Assembly: GCF_000002235.5 (NCBI RefSeq)
Contig: NW_022145549.1
Span: 1,180,501-1,244,500 of the forward strand
Direction of reading: 5' to 3'
DNA from: Strongylocentrotus purpuratus
Taxonomy: Eukaryota; Echinodermata; Echinoidea; Camarodonta; Strongylocentrotidae
Length of the DNA: 64,000 bases
The notes beneath the pieces were generated by a model. It saw nothing but the letters and a program-made list of their open reading frames with translations. It searched no databases and was not told the DNA's origin. A program made the position numbers and the translations under genes. Position 1 is the first letter of the stretch; every line of letters starts with the position of its first letter. Positions 34,554 through 46,348 of this stretch are shown here, piece by piece.

Positions 34554-35445
34554 TATGCATTCAATTAGATTACATAACGAAAATGACATATTGGCCTAAT
34601 CAAGTCATTACCAGGACCGTCAATTAAACACGAACCAAAAGAAAGCAACAGTGATGATGTGTTACATAATTGAGACGATTGTGGGCACATACTATAACAA
34701 CTCTAGTATTTAATAGAGTGACATGAACGGTGACCCCTTCCTCCTGAATGGGACATGTAGGGGGATAAGGGGGGGGGGGTGATTGTTCAAACAGGATTGC
34801 ATGTTTTTTTCTTTTCTCAAGGGGGGCAACCCCTCCAACCCATTTTTTATATCTCTCTCTATGGGGTGATATAGCTCAATCGGGTCCTGTCTGGTACATG
34901 TAGTTTACTTATATTACGTACAGCACGGAACCTGGTATACGGGGGCGTAGCGAGGGTCCACACATTGGGGGCCAACTCCATCATTTTTGATGTGTTCCCA
35001 TCTTATTCGGGATGAAATGCGAATTAAAGGGCATTGATGAGAAAAGGTGTTAAATTAGATTATACCATCTATTCAGGACCCCCCCCCCCCCCGCTCTCCT
35101 TTCTTTCTCCCTCTCTCTTCTCATTTTCAAAATTCGATAGGGGCATGTGCCCCCGTATTGAAGGTAGCTACGCCACTGCTGACATAGCTGTTACTTCGCG
35201 TTTCAGGAAGACGACTATTTCAGATCGTGCCAAATCGGAAGTTGTCCATCAACCCTGATGCAGAACCTGGGAATAAAAACAAAACAAAACTTCAGCCGGA
35301 TATGTATCTGATCGTTGCCATCTCCTGTGACATGATGTAATACATCATCATGTAACGAACAAAAACGTAAAGTCCGATTGTTATAAATGCAGTAGTATAA
35401 CGTGGGTTGAGTATTAATATGGACCATTTTCGAAATGTAATGCAC

Positions 35446-35555
35446 AAATCTTTGTTAAGTGTCTCGTTAGAAATTATTTCATTCACCTGTTACGAATAAT
35501 TGTATTTTAATAGTCAGAATGCGAATTGCATACATTGCATGTTGTTAGGTATGAC
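35446..35555. repeat. Foldback arm, family 12 (right member of a wide inverted pair)
   Basis: Contains ATTTCATTCACCTGTTACGA and AATAGTCAGAATGCGAATTG, the reverse complement of 34448-34553. The 890 bp between the arms include a poly-C run and no coding sequence. Confidence 0.75.
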
Positions 35556-36560
35556 AAGCTTCAATGTTTGGCCTATTGAGGCCTATTTTATGGAGCATTG
35601 TTGTGGGGGAGGGGCATTGGTCGTACAAGTTGGATTACATAATGAGAGAACAAGGCTTTGGAATAAGGCTAAGGAGTGTGGAAGAAGTAGTATAAACATT
35701 CTATGTTGTCTCTTACTCCTACTATTCTTTCTCCTTTCTTTTTATTATGTTCCCCCCCCCCCCCCCTCCGATGGGGGCGGGGGAAAGTATCCCCTATATC
35801 TACGTGGTTGTAGTCAATTCAATATTAACAGGACCCAAGGAAAGATACGTCTATTAATTTGAATATGTTATCATAAAACAAGTCTATTAAGAACTTTGAC
35901 ATACAAGACATCTGATTTATTAATAAGGCTATTCATATCATACTGAAATACAGACAAGCTCTAGTTAGCAAGATTCCAAGTGGGAGTACTATTTGTATAC
36001 TGATTTTCTTTTTGGGCGTGCTTATTGTGAATTGCCGATGAATCTGACGAAGAAAGAGCTACATCAATCATTAGTTTAATTAGTACGACGATCCATTCGT
36101 GTATATACATTTGATTGATTATTTTTAAATGGCAATTTATGATTGAAGAAGATGTGTGTCTGTATGTGTGTATGTATGTATACGTATATATGAATAAATC
36201 AAGTCAAATCAATTCAATTAATTGTATTTCACTTTTAAAATGCACTTTAATTTTACTTCTTGAAAACAACTGCCTCTGCCAAGTTTGTTGTACCATTCGA
36301 CGTATTAATGACATCCTGGCTGTCACCATTACATCTTAGATGGAGAGATAGAAAGCTAGCTCGAGAAGGGAATTTCCTCTCCTCTCGAGAATATCCTTGC
36401 TCTTAACTCTCCAGACAATGGGATGACTCAGAGTTGGGATCAAATGAGGATTACTGAGATCGGGTCGCGTTTCGATCCTCAAGACGTGACTCAATTCGAA
36501 GCGCGGGAATTATGGATCTCGCCCTCCTCGGTCGAATCGAGATGGAATAAGGAGAGGCGG

Positions 36561-36563
<3 letters not shown>

Positions 36564-36605
<42 letters not shown>
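36564..36605. repeat. (GA)n microsatellite
   Basis: About 20 GA repeats with one AAAG interruption. Confidence 0.95.
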
Positions 36606-37002
36606 GGTGTTTGTTGAGATCTTGATTTGAAAACATGACGAGGTTGCATGAATTGTACAAATCCAATCATATTAGAAACACGCAGGCCATATTAGGTTCC
36701 CTCCCTCCATACTTTCTGGAGAATGATTCATACTTAAAGGTGAACATTATTTTCACATTTCACACATTAAAATTAAAATGTGCATATTGATGGACACTTT
36801 TCGACTGAACAACACAATATGGAGCAATAAACAGCAACACAGCTTATTGAGGGGGAGGGGGAGGGGGGCAAAGTTACGTCACATACTGTAAGCAATCCAA
36901 GAAAGCTACATCCGAAACCTCGATGTATTTTTGCGCCACTGACGGTTGAAAAATATATGCTATGTTCACTTTTATTATCATAACTTAATATTTGTTGTTA
37001 TC

Positions 37003-37097
37003 ATTATTAATTCTATTATTATTATTATTATTATTATCATCATCATCATCATCAACAACATCATCCTCATTCTCATCATCATCATCATCATTATCCA
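37003..37097. repeat. (ATT)n/(ATC)n microsatellite
   Basis: ATT triplets grading into ATC triplets. Confidence 0.9.
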
Positions 37098-37149
37098 GGC
37101 GCTATTTCGTTTTTTTCAACGGCTTTTTCAAATTATCTAATACTTGGTG

Positions 37150-37344
37150 GTACACAAAATATTAGAAATTGTTATATTTATGGATATTTCAGCCGCCTCT
37201 GAAACGATTTTGATCAAACAAAGATGATTTTGTCATTTAAATTGTATGTTCTTTCAAATTTGACACTCAGTTTTTCATTATCTCACCCAAAAAAAAGAAA
37301 ATTTGTGTAGCGCCCTCTGCAACAGAACTCAACTATCCCTTTAA
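37150..37344 (-). mobile_element. TTAA-type foldback MITE, family 4, partial copy
   Basis: Reverse complement of the first part of 57835-58396 (shared AGCGCCCTCTG, CATTATCTCAC and AAACAAAGATGATT blocks), ending CAACTATCCCTTTAA. Its terminus is 51 bp upstream of exon 2 of the ABM-like gene and contributes the region before its polypyrimidine tract. Confidence 0.75.
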
Positions 37345-37395
37345 AGCTGCAAAGAATGATAACAATGTGTTTTTTTTTTCGTTTTCTCTTTACAG

Positions 37396-37536
37396 GTAAA
37401 TTCAAATACATGAACTATGCCACGTTCAACGATACGAACCAGGTAGTGATCAAGGACATGACGCAACCAACACCCGAGCTACTCCAAGCTCTGGGGGAGA
37501 GCCATGGTCCACCTGGACTACAGACAAACTATCCAG
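37396..37536 (+). CDS. ABM-like protein gene, exon 2
   Basis: 141 nt, acceptor CTTTACAG, donor GTACGT, phase 1-1. It completes the ABM-like domain (GKFKYMNYATFNDTNQV corresponds to the strand usually read FRFxNxAxWxS) and continues with a proline-rich linker (QPTPELLQALGESHGPPG). The 15-kb intron before it contains many repeats, including a TTAA-type foldback copy ending 51 bp from this acceptor. Confidence 0.88.
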
Positions 37537-37622
37537 GTACGTTCCCTCGGTTTTCCCCCTTTGGGGAGGGGGTGCTGGGGGTGCTGGGATGGTGGAGAAG
37601 GACATGAAACAAAACTACATGA

Positions 37623-37837
37623 GGGCCCCGTCTTAACCCGCTGGCTACTAAATTATCTAATTCTCATAGGCTTAACACAGGGACCTCCAGGTTCCAGTAA
37701 GCAATGGGTTAAAATGAGTTGCGATTGATCCAAATCAATCGCAAGTTTGCAGACTCCTATCTCTTATGTACATACTTGTGATTGATATCAATCGTAAATA
37801 AGTTGCGATTGATATCAACCTTTGTAATACGGGGCCC
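37623..37837. mobile_element. Palindromic element, family 9, copy 1
   Basis: Termini GGGCCCCGTCTTA and TAATACGGGGCCC, with internal GTTGCGATTGAT/ATCAATCGCAA inversions. It lies in intron 2 of the ABM-like gene, 86 bp after the donor. Confidence 0.75.
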
Positions 37838-38517
37838 TGTGTTACTCCAGGCTCTAGGGGAAAGCCACTGTCCCCCTTTCCTCGGCTATTATTAAATAGT
37901 CTCTCTGTCACATCGTATTTATCATCATAGGATCGATATTTCAAATTAAAAGCTTCAATGTTACTAAAATGATTCCATTGCAAGGTTAATCTATACCAGT
38001 GTTAAAAGGGATGTCATGGAGCTCATCAAGACTAGAAATGGGTAATTGTTCAAAGCAAGTGTGTTGCACAAAGCAATCCTTCCATCGTTGGGTGCTTATT
38101 GCTTTGTGAAAAAGTGCACGTGTGACAAATGAGTGACCGTAAATAGAGGCGAGAAAAGAACCCGAAATGTTTTTGACAGCTTGGGGAATATATAGTTTAC
38201 TTTATTAAAAAGAATAGGTGTATAGGCAAAATATCTTAATGATAAATACGTTTAAAAAGAATCATGTAGCGGTTTTTTATTCCTCAACGATCTGAATATG
38301 TTTGTACACAAAGACACGCATCGAGTGGCGAATTTAGCCATCACCCCCCCCCCCCCCCCCCCCCCCTTGTGAGCGCAACTCTTATGGATTGCATTTACTT
38401 GAACAAGGTTGTGTGCGTAACCCTCTATTTAAGCCCACTCGCATAACATGCGCGTATAGAATCGACCAAGCTTTGCATAAGTTGTTGCCATGTCAGGGGA
38501 AGCTCAAATGGCTCTGC

Positions 38518-38906
38518 AATTCTCGCTACCCCAAATAGCGATTCTGCCGAGATCCGGGGAAAATCCTGAAAACGCGCATTGCATTATGGGATAGCTTTTC
38601 GACATTACAGCTTCCTGTGCAGGCGTTCGTGATCACAACCCTCTCTTTCACGGTAGAGTTTAACGGCCTTTTGTGCTAAAGTCACTAATTCTGCCCGAAG
38701 CTTTCCATTGCATATTATAATCTGTACAAATTACACTGATTGGCATCGATTTTAGCGTGCGTGAAAACTCTGCACAGCGAACACAGGCGCTAGCGCCAGC
38801 GGGATGGGACTCTATACCGGAAGTTGTAGTGACGACCCGAGAGAGTGAAAATTACCTCGTCTCGCGAATTTCGAGATTTTCGTACCTATTTAGGGTAGCG
38901 AGAATT
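38518..38906. mobile_element. MITE with 21-bp terminal inverted repeats
   Basis: AATTCTCGCTACCCCAAATA at the left pairs with CTATTTAGGGTAGCGAGAAT at the right (one mismatch). The interior is unusually GC-rich (GCGCTAGCGCC near 38788). In intron 2 of the ABM-like gene. Confidence 0.8.
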
Positions 38907-39383
38907 AACTTGGTATTTTTTATTTAAAAATTAATCAAAAATTGAAAACACTACATTGAACACTGATGATGTGTGAAAACACTCATCAAAACGGTGTGAG
39001 TTTTGTTTTCCGTTCTTTTTTCGTTCATTCTTTCTTTGTCTTTCTTTCTTTTCTGTCTTTCTTTTTTCTTTGTTCTTCTTCCTCTTCTTCTTCTTAATCA
39101 TCTCCTGATTTCTTCATATTTGTGCCCCTTGGACCCCCCCCCCCAATCCGCCACTGAATCACTGCAATATGCCCCCCCCCCCCCGTTAACAAAGAAACCG
39201 TGATAACAAATGTGTTCTATTCATTTTACCACTCAATTGTATGACTCACTGTGTACCGTTAATGAGAGTACTCTCTGCGCAAAATTAGATACAATATATG
39301 GAGCATTAAACATAAATTGTTAAGCCCTATATCGATTTAATTTAGTTCGTCTTTTTGATTCCCTTTTATGTTTGATTTATTAG

Positions 39384-39475
39384 GAGGGTATCACGAGTCT
39401 CTCACGAGCGGAGGAGCGATCGCACCGGACCTTCCCGCCAAGCCTGCATCGTATTTTCTCATATCAGGCTTCAAG
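39384..39475 (+). CDS. ABM-like protein gene, exon 3
   Basis: 92 nt, acceptor GATTTATTAG, donor GTGAGT, phase 1 to 0. It encodes the linker GYHESLTSGGAIAPDLPAKP and the start of the second half (ASYFLISGFK), which looks like a new beta strand. Confidence 0.85.
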
Positions 39476-39921
39476 GTGAGTTCTTCTTCATCGGGATATC
39501 CCGTGGGTATGGGAGAGGGGAGGAAGTGGGTGGGGAGGGGAGGGGAGGAGGGGAGGGGGAGGAAGGAGAGGGGGTATAAAGACATCGTATTATTGCGCTA
39601 TATAAAAGCGGAATATTATTATTATTATTATGTATTTATTTGTTAACGAGGAGACCTGTTTTCTCATATCAGCCCTCAGGGTAGCTTTCTAAGAGGGGTA
39701 TTTGGGCAGCGACGGGGGAAGGGGGTGAATAAAGCAGAGATAGGGAGAGAGAGGGGGATTTGATGAAAAATGTTGATACATGGGTATGGGGTCTCCCCGA
39801 CACTCCCTCGTTCTAGAAATGCCCCTGTTCATATTTTATGTACTCCATTTAATTAACAAAATGGTTCTCATCGATTAATTTATTTAGGTTTTTTCCTGAT
39901 TGATCCTCTTGTTTGCTGCAG

Positions 39922-40242
39922 GCTTCATCAGACATCGACTCGCTTGACGTCGAAAAGGACATCGAGCTTCTAACCGGTCTAGACATCATCAAAGACGCCT
40001 CCTCGACCGGTGGCAAGTTCCAAGTGGGTCCTTGGGCGCTCTACAGGCGCTTCACTCCTGCTATCCCCTTCAAGCCCTATGACTTTGTCTTCCGTCTCGA
40101 GCTCCAGGGCCTGGAATCGGACCTGGAACCAGCCAAAGAGCTAGTCCAGAAGCTGAACCAAGCCCCGACGGTGGATGGCATCGAACGCTCCATCACAGAT
40201 TTATACAAAATCGACCAAAAAGATGTCGTTAGCCATGATTGA
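39922..40242 (+). CDS. ABM-like protein gene, exon 4 (C-terminal domain)
   Basis: 106 codons plus TGA, acceptor TTTGCTGCAG, phase 0. It reads DVEKDIELLTGLDIIKDAS, then GPWALYRRFTP, then YDFVFRLELQGLESDLEPAK and a short acidic-basic tail. Together with the strand at the end of exon 3, this half has an alternating strand-helix-strand pattern of similar size to the first half. That may indicate a second barrel subunit in one chain. The second half is not recognisable on sequence alone. This exon is markedly more GC-rich and CpG-rich than its surroundings, as expected for coding DNA. Confidence 0.88.
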   Translation, partial: ASSDIDSLDVEKDIELLTGLDIIKDASSTGGKFQVGPWALYRRFTPAIPFKPYDFVFRLELQGLESDLEPAKELVQKLNQAPTVDGIERSITDLYKIDQKDVVSHD

Positions 40243-40316
40243 AGATGAATGGCGCCATCTTGTGATGAATTAACGTACAGGTTTGCATCAGCGAGTAATA
40301 ATAATTGAGCGCTGCA

Positions 40317-40322
40317 AATAAA
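40317..40322 (+). terminator. Polyadenylation signal AATAAA of the ABM-like gene
   Basis: AATAAA 75 bp after the stop codon, followed by an AT-rich stretch. Further AATAAA copies (for example near 40679) could give longer 3' UTRs. Confidence 0.5.
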
Positions 40323-41094
40323 ATAATTATTCAAAATATTACGCTATGTAGATGCTGGTTGCACTCGAGAAAACACAAAGTGAAAGCTCTGTTTGCAGGA
40401 AATGTCATTTTGTTTATGTTCAAAATTAAAAATGAAATGTGCAAATCGACGTATGAATAACAAATGTGACTATAAAATGAGTCACTTCTCGTGTATTATT
40501 GTCATAAACAATGTTTTGTTAATCCACGAAAAAGATTTGTGACTCTAATGGAATGTATGGTAAAAAATGATGTTGTTTAAATTAACTGATATTGCTGCAA
40601 GATGATAATTGCATGAAATTTGTAGTGTGTTGCCACATGGCTTTAAATAACCGGCCATAACTATTGCTCAAACTTTCTTTAATAAAACATGAGCAAATAG
40701 TAAGTAGGCCCTAATCGTAAAAGGAAAATCAAGACATTTCCTCATTGATATGTTTAAAGTAGCATGACATTAAAATGTGGGGGCGGCGGTATCCTCTCCT
40801 GAGAAGAGGCGGGGTTAAAAGATTACTGTGGGAATCACGAATATTAGACCCACTGCACATTTCTTCTGGACCTTTTAGCGGTGGAGGGGCAAGGTTTACG
40901 CTGTGTTGGATACACCAATTGCTATTCCCCCTCCCGTCATAGCTCTTTCAAACTTTATTTTTATATTTCTTTGTCTCTTAGAAATACCATAGAAATTCCA
41001 CAAATAAAAAAATTGTATATAAATATGAATCCCTGATCAAGGCACACTTTGTGTTTGTACCTCTTGCTCTCTATATACACGTTTAATTGCCCCT

Positions 41095-41100
<6 letters not shown>

Positions 41101-41125
<25 letters not shown>

Positions 41126-41128
41126 CAA

Positions 41129-41197
<69 letters not shown>
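41101..41197. repeat. (CT)n microsatellite with GTCT interruption
   Basis: About 97 bp of CT repeats interrupted by AATCTGTCTGTCTGT and one TAT. Confidence 0.95.
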
Positions 41198-41199
<2 letters not shown>

Positions 41200-41377
41200 G
41201 CCATTCTTTGTGTCTCTCCCCTGTATATCTTTTTCTTTATCATTCTTTCCTGAACATACCGTAGTCAATACTATTCAAGAATAATCATTATACTGTATAA
41301 GTGCACGTGTTGTAGTATACATATTTTAATTGGCTAATAAGCCATTATGTAATGCTATGCAACATCCACTTATTTAA

Positions 41378-42105
41378 AGGTAAAGTCCACCCTGATTTAA
41401 AGATAAAGTTGAGTTCTGGTAAATTTGGAAAATAAATTCTCACAAAATCTAATGTACCTTTCGCTGAATGTTCAAGATTACAAATAAATGACTTGTGCCA
41501 AAAAAATGTGACAGAAAATGTTAAGTGGCTGAGTAATGAGCATAGAAAGATAAGGGAATCCGGGTAAGTAGGACCGACACCATGTACTTACTGTGCAAAT
41601 TGGAGATCTGGTTTTTATCGAAGATGATGCCCAGGAAGTTTTTGTGCGTTTGTTTTTACATCACTGGTGCAAACAACCGTTCTACTGCAGGATAAACGAT
41701 CCAGAATAAATCATAGCAATTTTCTCTCAAAATACGATTCCCATACCAGAGCTCAAGATTAGCTTAAAGATGGTTTTCATAGTAGCAGAAAAATGAGAGG
41801 AACAGCCGAACAGGTCAGTAAAAGTATTTAAGCAAATTCCGATTACAATTAAGAAGATTAGGAATGTTTTAACTTGCGATCAATCAAACATAAATTGGCA
41901 ACTCTGTGACGTATGTTGCGAGCTCCGCTCTCATTTGCTCTGTAAAAAAAACAAAAAAAATGTTTATTTTCCCTCAAGAAAATATTCAACCAACTTCAAC
42001 AATTCATATCTTTCTTATTTTGTATCGGTTTATGCTCAAACGTTCACTGAATTGTTTCTCTCATATTTTGTATTCTAGTAACACCAACTTAATATCAGGG
42101 TGGAC
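41378..42105. mobile_element. Foldback element related to the host of the nested 56-kb insertion
   Basis: Left end TAAAGGTAAAGTCCACCCTG and right end TAATATCAGGGTGGAC are inverted. The interior blocks (GATTACAAATAAATGA, GCTGAGTAATGAGCATA, GCAGGATAAACGATCCAGAA, GAGCTCAAGATTAGC) match 56086-56286 and 56681-56880. It therefore represents the uninterrupted version at its equivalent of the TTAA site (TTAC near 41599). Confidence 0.75.
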
Positions 42106-42629
42106 ATCCCCACCCAGAGGTAGGTCTTTGTTGATACTAAGGATGTTTGGTAAAAACCCTCTCCCCCACCCTGCTTCTCTGTCCCATATATATATAATTA
42201 TGTATCAACTGTTTAATATCCATTGAATGTGTTTTGCAATAAGATTCTACAGCTTACTTTGACATGTGGTTCATCAGAAATTAAACTGTCATGATTGCTG
42301 CTTCACGATACATTCATGTAACATGTCATCATTCATATCAGTGTACTGCGTTAATTTGAAGAGAAGAAAATTTGAATGAACAAGTACAGTTTGTAAGCTA
42401 CATTACGTCGGTTGAGAACGGGAAGGGCCCTCGATTTTGACGATTCTACCTTGTAAGTCTTAGACTTTTCTTCATGATACCAAAATGTGCAAATTAGTCT
42501 CTTTCTATTTATAGAGAAGAAAAGAAACGTTCTGTCTCTGTATTATGGACAAGGCGTTTCATACAAAAATTGAAATAATGGGCTGCTTTTGAAGAAAAAA
42601 AGCATGAGGTATGTTGGGCCTTAAGAACG

Positions 42630-42830
42630 GGGGAGAGAGAAAGGGGCAGTGGAAAGAGAGAGATAGACGATAGGAGAAACGGAATGTAAGAGAAAGAGAG
42701 GGAGACAAAGAAATATAAAGAGATAGGGGAAGGGAGGGAATGAAGAGGAGAGGGAGGGAGTGAGAGAGAAGGGAGAGAGGGAGAGAGAAACAGAGAGAGA
42801 GAGGCAGAAGGAGAAAGAGGGGTGGGGGTA
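42630..42830. repeat. Purine-rich (GA)n tract, left arm
   Basis: About 200 bp of GA/GGGA repeats. It pairs in principle with the CT-rich tract at 42961-43247. The long frames here on both strands are artefacts. Confidence 0.9.
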
Positions 42831-42960
42831 ACTTGAGAAAGAAAGTAGAATAATGAAGAAATGCGTCGATGATGTAAATTACCATAGGGGGCGCTGTGCA
42901 GAATGGCGAATTGCAAGATTGCGTCAAGTCTCAACCTTCACAGCTGCTCAATCTGCCAAA

Positions 42961-42985
42961 ATCTCTCTCTCTCTGTATCTCTTTC

Positions 42986-43038
<53 letters not shown>

Positions 43039-43137
43039 CCCCTCTCTCTCTCTCTCTCTCCTCTCTCTCTCCCTCTCTCTATCTCTCTCCCCCTCTCTCT
43101 CTCTCTCTCTCCTCTCTCTCTCCCTCTCTCTATCTCT

Positions 43138-43169
<32 letters not shown>

Positions 43170-43247
43170 CATTCTCTCTCTTCTTCTTCTTCTTCTCTCT
43201 CCCTCCTTCTCTCTCTCGTCTTCTTCTCTCTCTCTCTCTCGCTCTCT
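42961..43247. repeat. Pyrimidine-rich (CT)n tract with 38-bp higher-order repeat
   Basis: Nearly pure CT repeats, including a higher-order unit with CTCCCTCTCTCTATCTCTCT. The Leu/Ser and Arg/Glu frames across it are artefacts. Confidence 0.95.
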
Positions 43248-44480
43248 TTTCTTCCACCCCCACAATATTTCTGACCACACTAATTTCATAAATCATAATG
43301 TCCCTGTCCATCCCTGTGCATAGAATCGAGGCTATAACAATTTACACACGCCATTAACATGATTAATTCATCTGAAATTTTATTTAATATACGTGATATG
43401 TAGTATATACAACGAAGGCAAGAGTATGTACATGATATACAAAGTATCTTTATTTTTAAATAACTATATAAAGTATCATACAAAATGCCATATTCTTTGA
43501 AGATTAGTTTTTCCAAGAACACATTAAGTTTTAATTTGATTTGTCATCATAAGATGTATGTTACCCCGTATGCGACTGATTTTTTCGTAAGCATGGTTGA
43601 GACAGGGGTTTTGCGATTCCGAACAATGCTCAAAGTTCATCCCAGAAGGTGCGTAATTCCGAATGTTCACAGTTCACAAAGAGAAGTATGTATACCGTTA
43701 ACAAATTGGGTTTGTTAGTCGAAAATATAAAATACTCAGGTTGGCCTTTCTCACCATTTTGGTGCTTCAATAAGATTGATTAATTGCTTGTTCATTTCGG
43801 ATATGCAATAGGGTTTTCCATTCCGAAAACGAAATAGAACATTAGCCGCACTGTATTTAATTCATGGAGTTGCATAAAGAAAAGGAAAATGAAAATAAGT
43901 ATCGATATTCACAGTGAGAGCAAAAGCGTACAGGCGTAATGTCGCCAGGGAAGGAGCTGACATCGTTTGGTTTAATATTCTTTGAGTTACTAAATTTTGC
44001 GAGCGAGCACCCTTTTCTGAACCGTAAACCTTAAAACTGAGTTTTTCACTTCCATCACAGTTTCGAATGTTATTTTTTTTTGTCAAGGATAGCTAGCAGC
44101 AAGACGATGAATAAACTATTCCCATGCTCTAGTTATGATCATACAAACTATAGGCAAGACAAAGAAGAATGCATAACAGATTAGCCATCGAATTAGTAGG
44201 TCTATGATTGTACTATGAGATTTGTTTCCTCTATTAAAAATTCAAACGAGTTAGATTTCTGACTATTAAAATAAAGCCCCCTTCCGTATCATTTATATGT
44301 ATCCCTTTTTTACCCGGTAATATTACAAACCGAGCAACTTTTTCAAAAGTGGCATGACAAAAACGAGCGAATTCCGACGATAATATTCACGAAATATTCT
44401 ATATTCAAAATTTAATCAGCTATCGCAGGTTCAGACAAAACTGAGATGGTGTGATTTGTCTGTGATGCGTGGAATTCTGC
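43248..44480. other. Intergenic stretch without recognised features
   Basis: AT-rich sequence between the convergent ABM-like and diamine acetyltransferase genes. No supported features. Confidence 0.4.
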
Positions 44481-44493
44481 CTGTTTCATTAAA

Positions 44494-44697
44494 CTTGTCA
44501 TCAATAACAAATGCTACAAAAGACAACTGATCTACTTTCAGCCGATCAAATGCCACTATTTCAGTAGCTTAGTTATAACAGTTATTTTAATAATAATAAT
44601 AATAATAATATTTAATTTTTATATAGCGCTTAATACAAATGTCTCTAAGCGCTTTACAAATATACAATTCTAGCTTGTTATTGATGACAAGTTTTAT
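44494..44697. repeat. Inverted repeat flanking a (TAA)n element
   Basis: AACTTGTCATCAATAACAA near 44496 and TTGTTATTGATGACAAGTT near 44675 are perfect inverse copies. Between them lie (AAT)n and a TATATAGCGCTTAATACAAA ... AAGCGCTTTACAAAT hairpin of a common dispersed repeat. Confidence 0.7.
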
Positions 44698-45505
44698 GTA
44701 ACAGGGCCCAGGCTTCTAGATCGGATCACGTTTAAATTGACTAAATTATGGATCAAGGTTGGTCATGGACCCTACTTGGTTGGATCAAAGAACATCAGCT
44801 GCAGTCGTTCAATAATTCTCCGTATTTCAAAGTACAGTATCGCATCAATGACTGATACATTTAGCTCACAAAATAGTATAAATACATTGCATAAAACTTC
44901 TCAATGATCATCAGTGCTTCGATCTCAGGATTACAAAAAAAATAACAGCTGCGTTTCATCCGAATGCCGCCTTACACCTCATAGCACTAGATTTAAGAAT
45001 CATGATTTTCACATAAGTTCACAAACTGCCATTTCGTTTAATAATAATAGTTAGATCAGTCTAAATAGCGCAGGTACTACATGTATATCAATATACTCTA
45101 TTGCGCTGTGATGAAAACAAAATGATGAAAACAGTGTCACTCTTTACAAACACTCAATAAAATAAAAACTATTCCAAAGCTCCTGAAAACAAGTGCGTCT
45201 TCCATACAACTTTGAAGACAGCAACAGGTGAGGCTTCAATTTCGTCTAGTGGTATGTTATTCCAAAGCTTTGGAGCGGCGTAACTGGAATTGCAATCTCC
45301 AAGAGTTACTTTTGTTTTTGTGCGAAGCAGCTTTTTACATCGTAAGCCTATGAGACTGGCGGCCCTTCATCACAGATCTGCTCCGTTTTCGGGTATGGTC
45401 TTCGACAAAATCTTTAGGAACTATTCCTCTTTAGTCTGTTAAGCGTCCCGACCTAACCCGACAGCTCTGAATTCCAGATAGGGAAACAATTCTAATTAAA
45501 AAAAA

Positions 45506-45715
45506 TCACAAATCTGCTTTGAGAATCATGTCTTTACTGATGAAGGACTCTTTCTTCACAAATTTGTCTAGTTTTTCGCCGGTGAACGAGAGAATATGGT
45601 ATTTCTTCGTCTCAGTCAGATCTTCAATGCCAAGATGTCTGTAGAGTTGTCTGACTTCTGTGTTCCATTCGACAACGCAAGCCTGGATGCATTTGCAGCC
45701 TCGGTCTACCGCCAT
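45506..45715 (-). CDS. Diamine acetyltransferase (SSAT family), exon 4
   Basis: 69 codons plus TGA, acceptor TTAATCGTAG, phase 0. It encodes the C-terminal third of the GNAT fold: CIQACVVEWNTEVRQLYRHL corresponds to the conserved VAEWN ... FYKRRGA segment of spermidine/spermine N1-acetyltransferases. The WN pair and the Tyr that acts as general acid in the family are both present. It ends with a lysine-rich tail (DMILKADL). The enzyme transfers acetyl from acetyl-CoA to polyamines, or to thialysine in the SAT2-like branch, in the cytosol and controls polyamine catabolism and export. The complete protein has 181 residues against about 170 in vertebrates. Confidence 0.93.
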   Translation of the reverse strand: MAVDRGCKCIQACVVEWNTEVRQLYRHLGIEDLTETKKYHILSFTGEKLDKFVKKESFISKDMILKADL

Positions 45716-46069
45716 CTACGATTAAAATGAAAGGTGAGAATTACAAGAAAATTAATGTCATTGACCTCCGAGGAGGAGGGCTGGGGTTAGAGACTCAATT
45801 ACAATTATGACCTTTGACATGTCATAGCGTTTGTGTTGGATGCATTATGGGATCTTAGTAAATGAAAAGAACCTAATGAATATTCAAATTTAATTTACAT
45901 ATTTCGCTGGTGCACTAAAAAAAGTTGTCTTCTCATACATGAAAAGAGTTTTGACTAGTACCTCCGACCTTTGCCTGCCTTCTTCCTCGTTTAGCAAAGC
46001 AAGTCTAATTTCTGTAATTTCTTTCTTGTTATTTCATCAAGAAATATGTATTTGACAGCATGGTCTAAA

Positions 46070-46165
46070 TATTTTGTTTTGTTCTTGCCCAACAAAGCAG
46101 TAGTGGCCATATTGTGTCCAACTCGAACCAGGTTGGCCAAACTCTGTATATAGATGGCTCTGAGT
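46070..46165. mobile_element. Half copy of the 9183-9392 MITE (empty site for the hairpin)
   Basis: TTGCCCAACAAAGCAGTAGT, then GCCATATTGTGTCCAACTCG, then GGTTGGCCAAACTCTGT: the loop and right arm of the element, without the 53-bp hairpin. In intron 3 of the acetyltransferase gene. Confidence 0.8.
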
Positions 46166-46348
46166 GAAGGATACATGCTCTATAGAGCGGGAGAGGTCTT
46201 GAGTTTAGGATAAAGCCAAGAGCAAGTGTGAGACTAGTTAGTTGGCTTTGTACTGCCCTCTATCTCGCGGGTCGAGATAGGAAAACTATGGGAATAGGCC
46301 ATTTTCGTAATGTAACCGAGTTTCTACTTCAGTGCCTCGCTACGAATT

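Noticed and set aside
42509..43323. Several 110-156-codon Leu/Ser or Arg/Glu frames
   Set aside because: All are readings of GA/CT microsatellites with no conserved domain.
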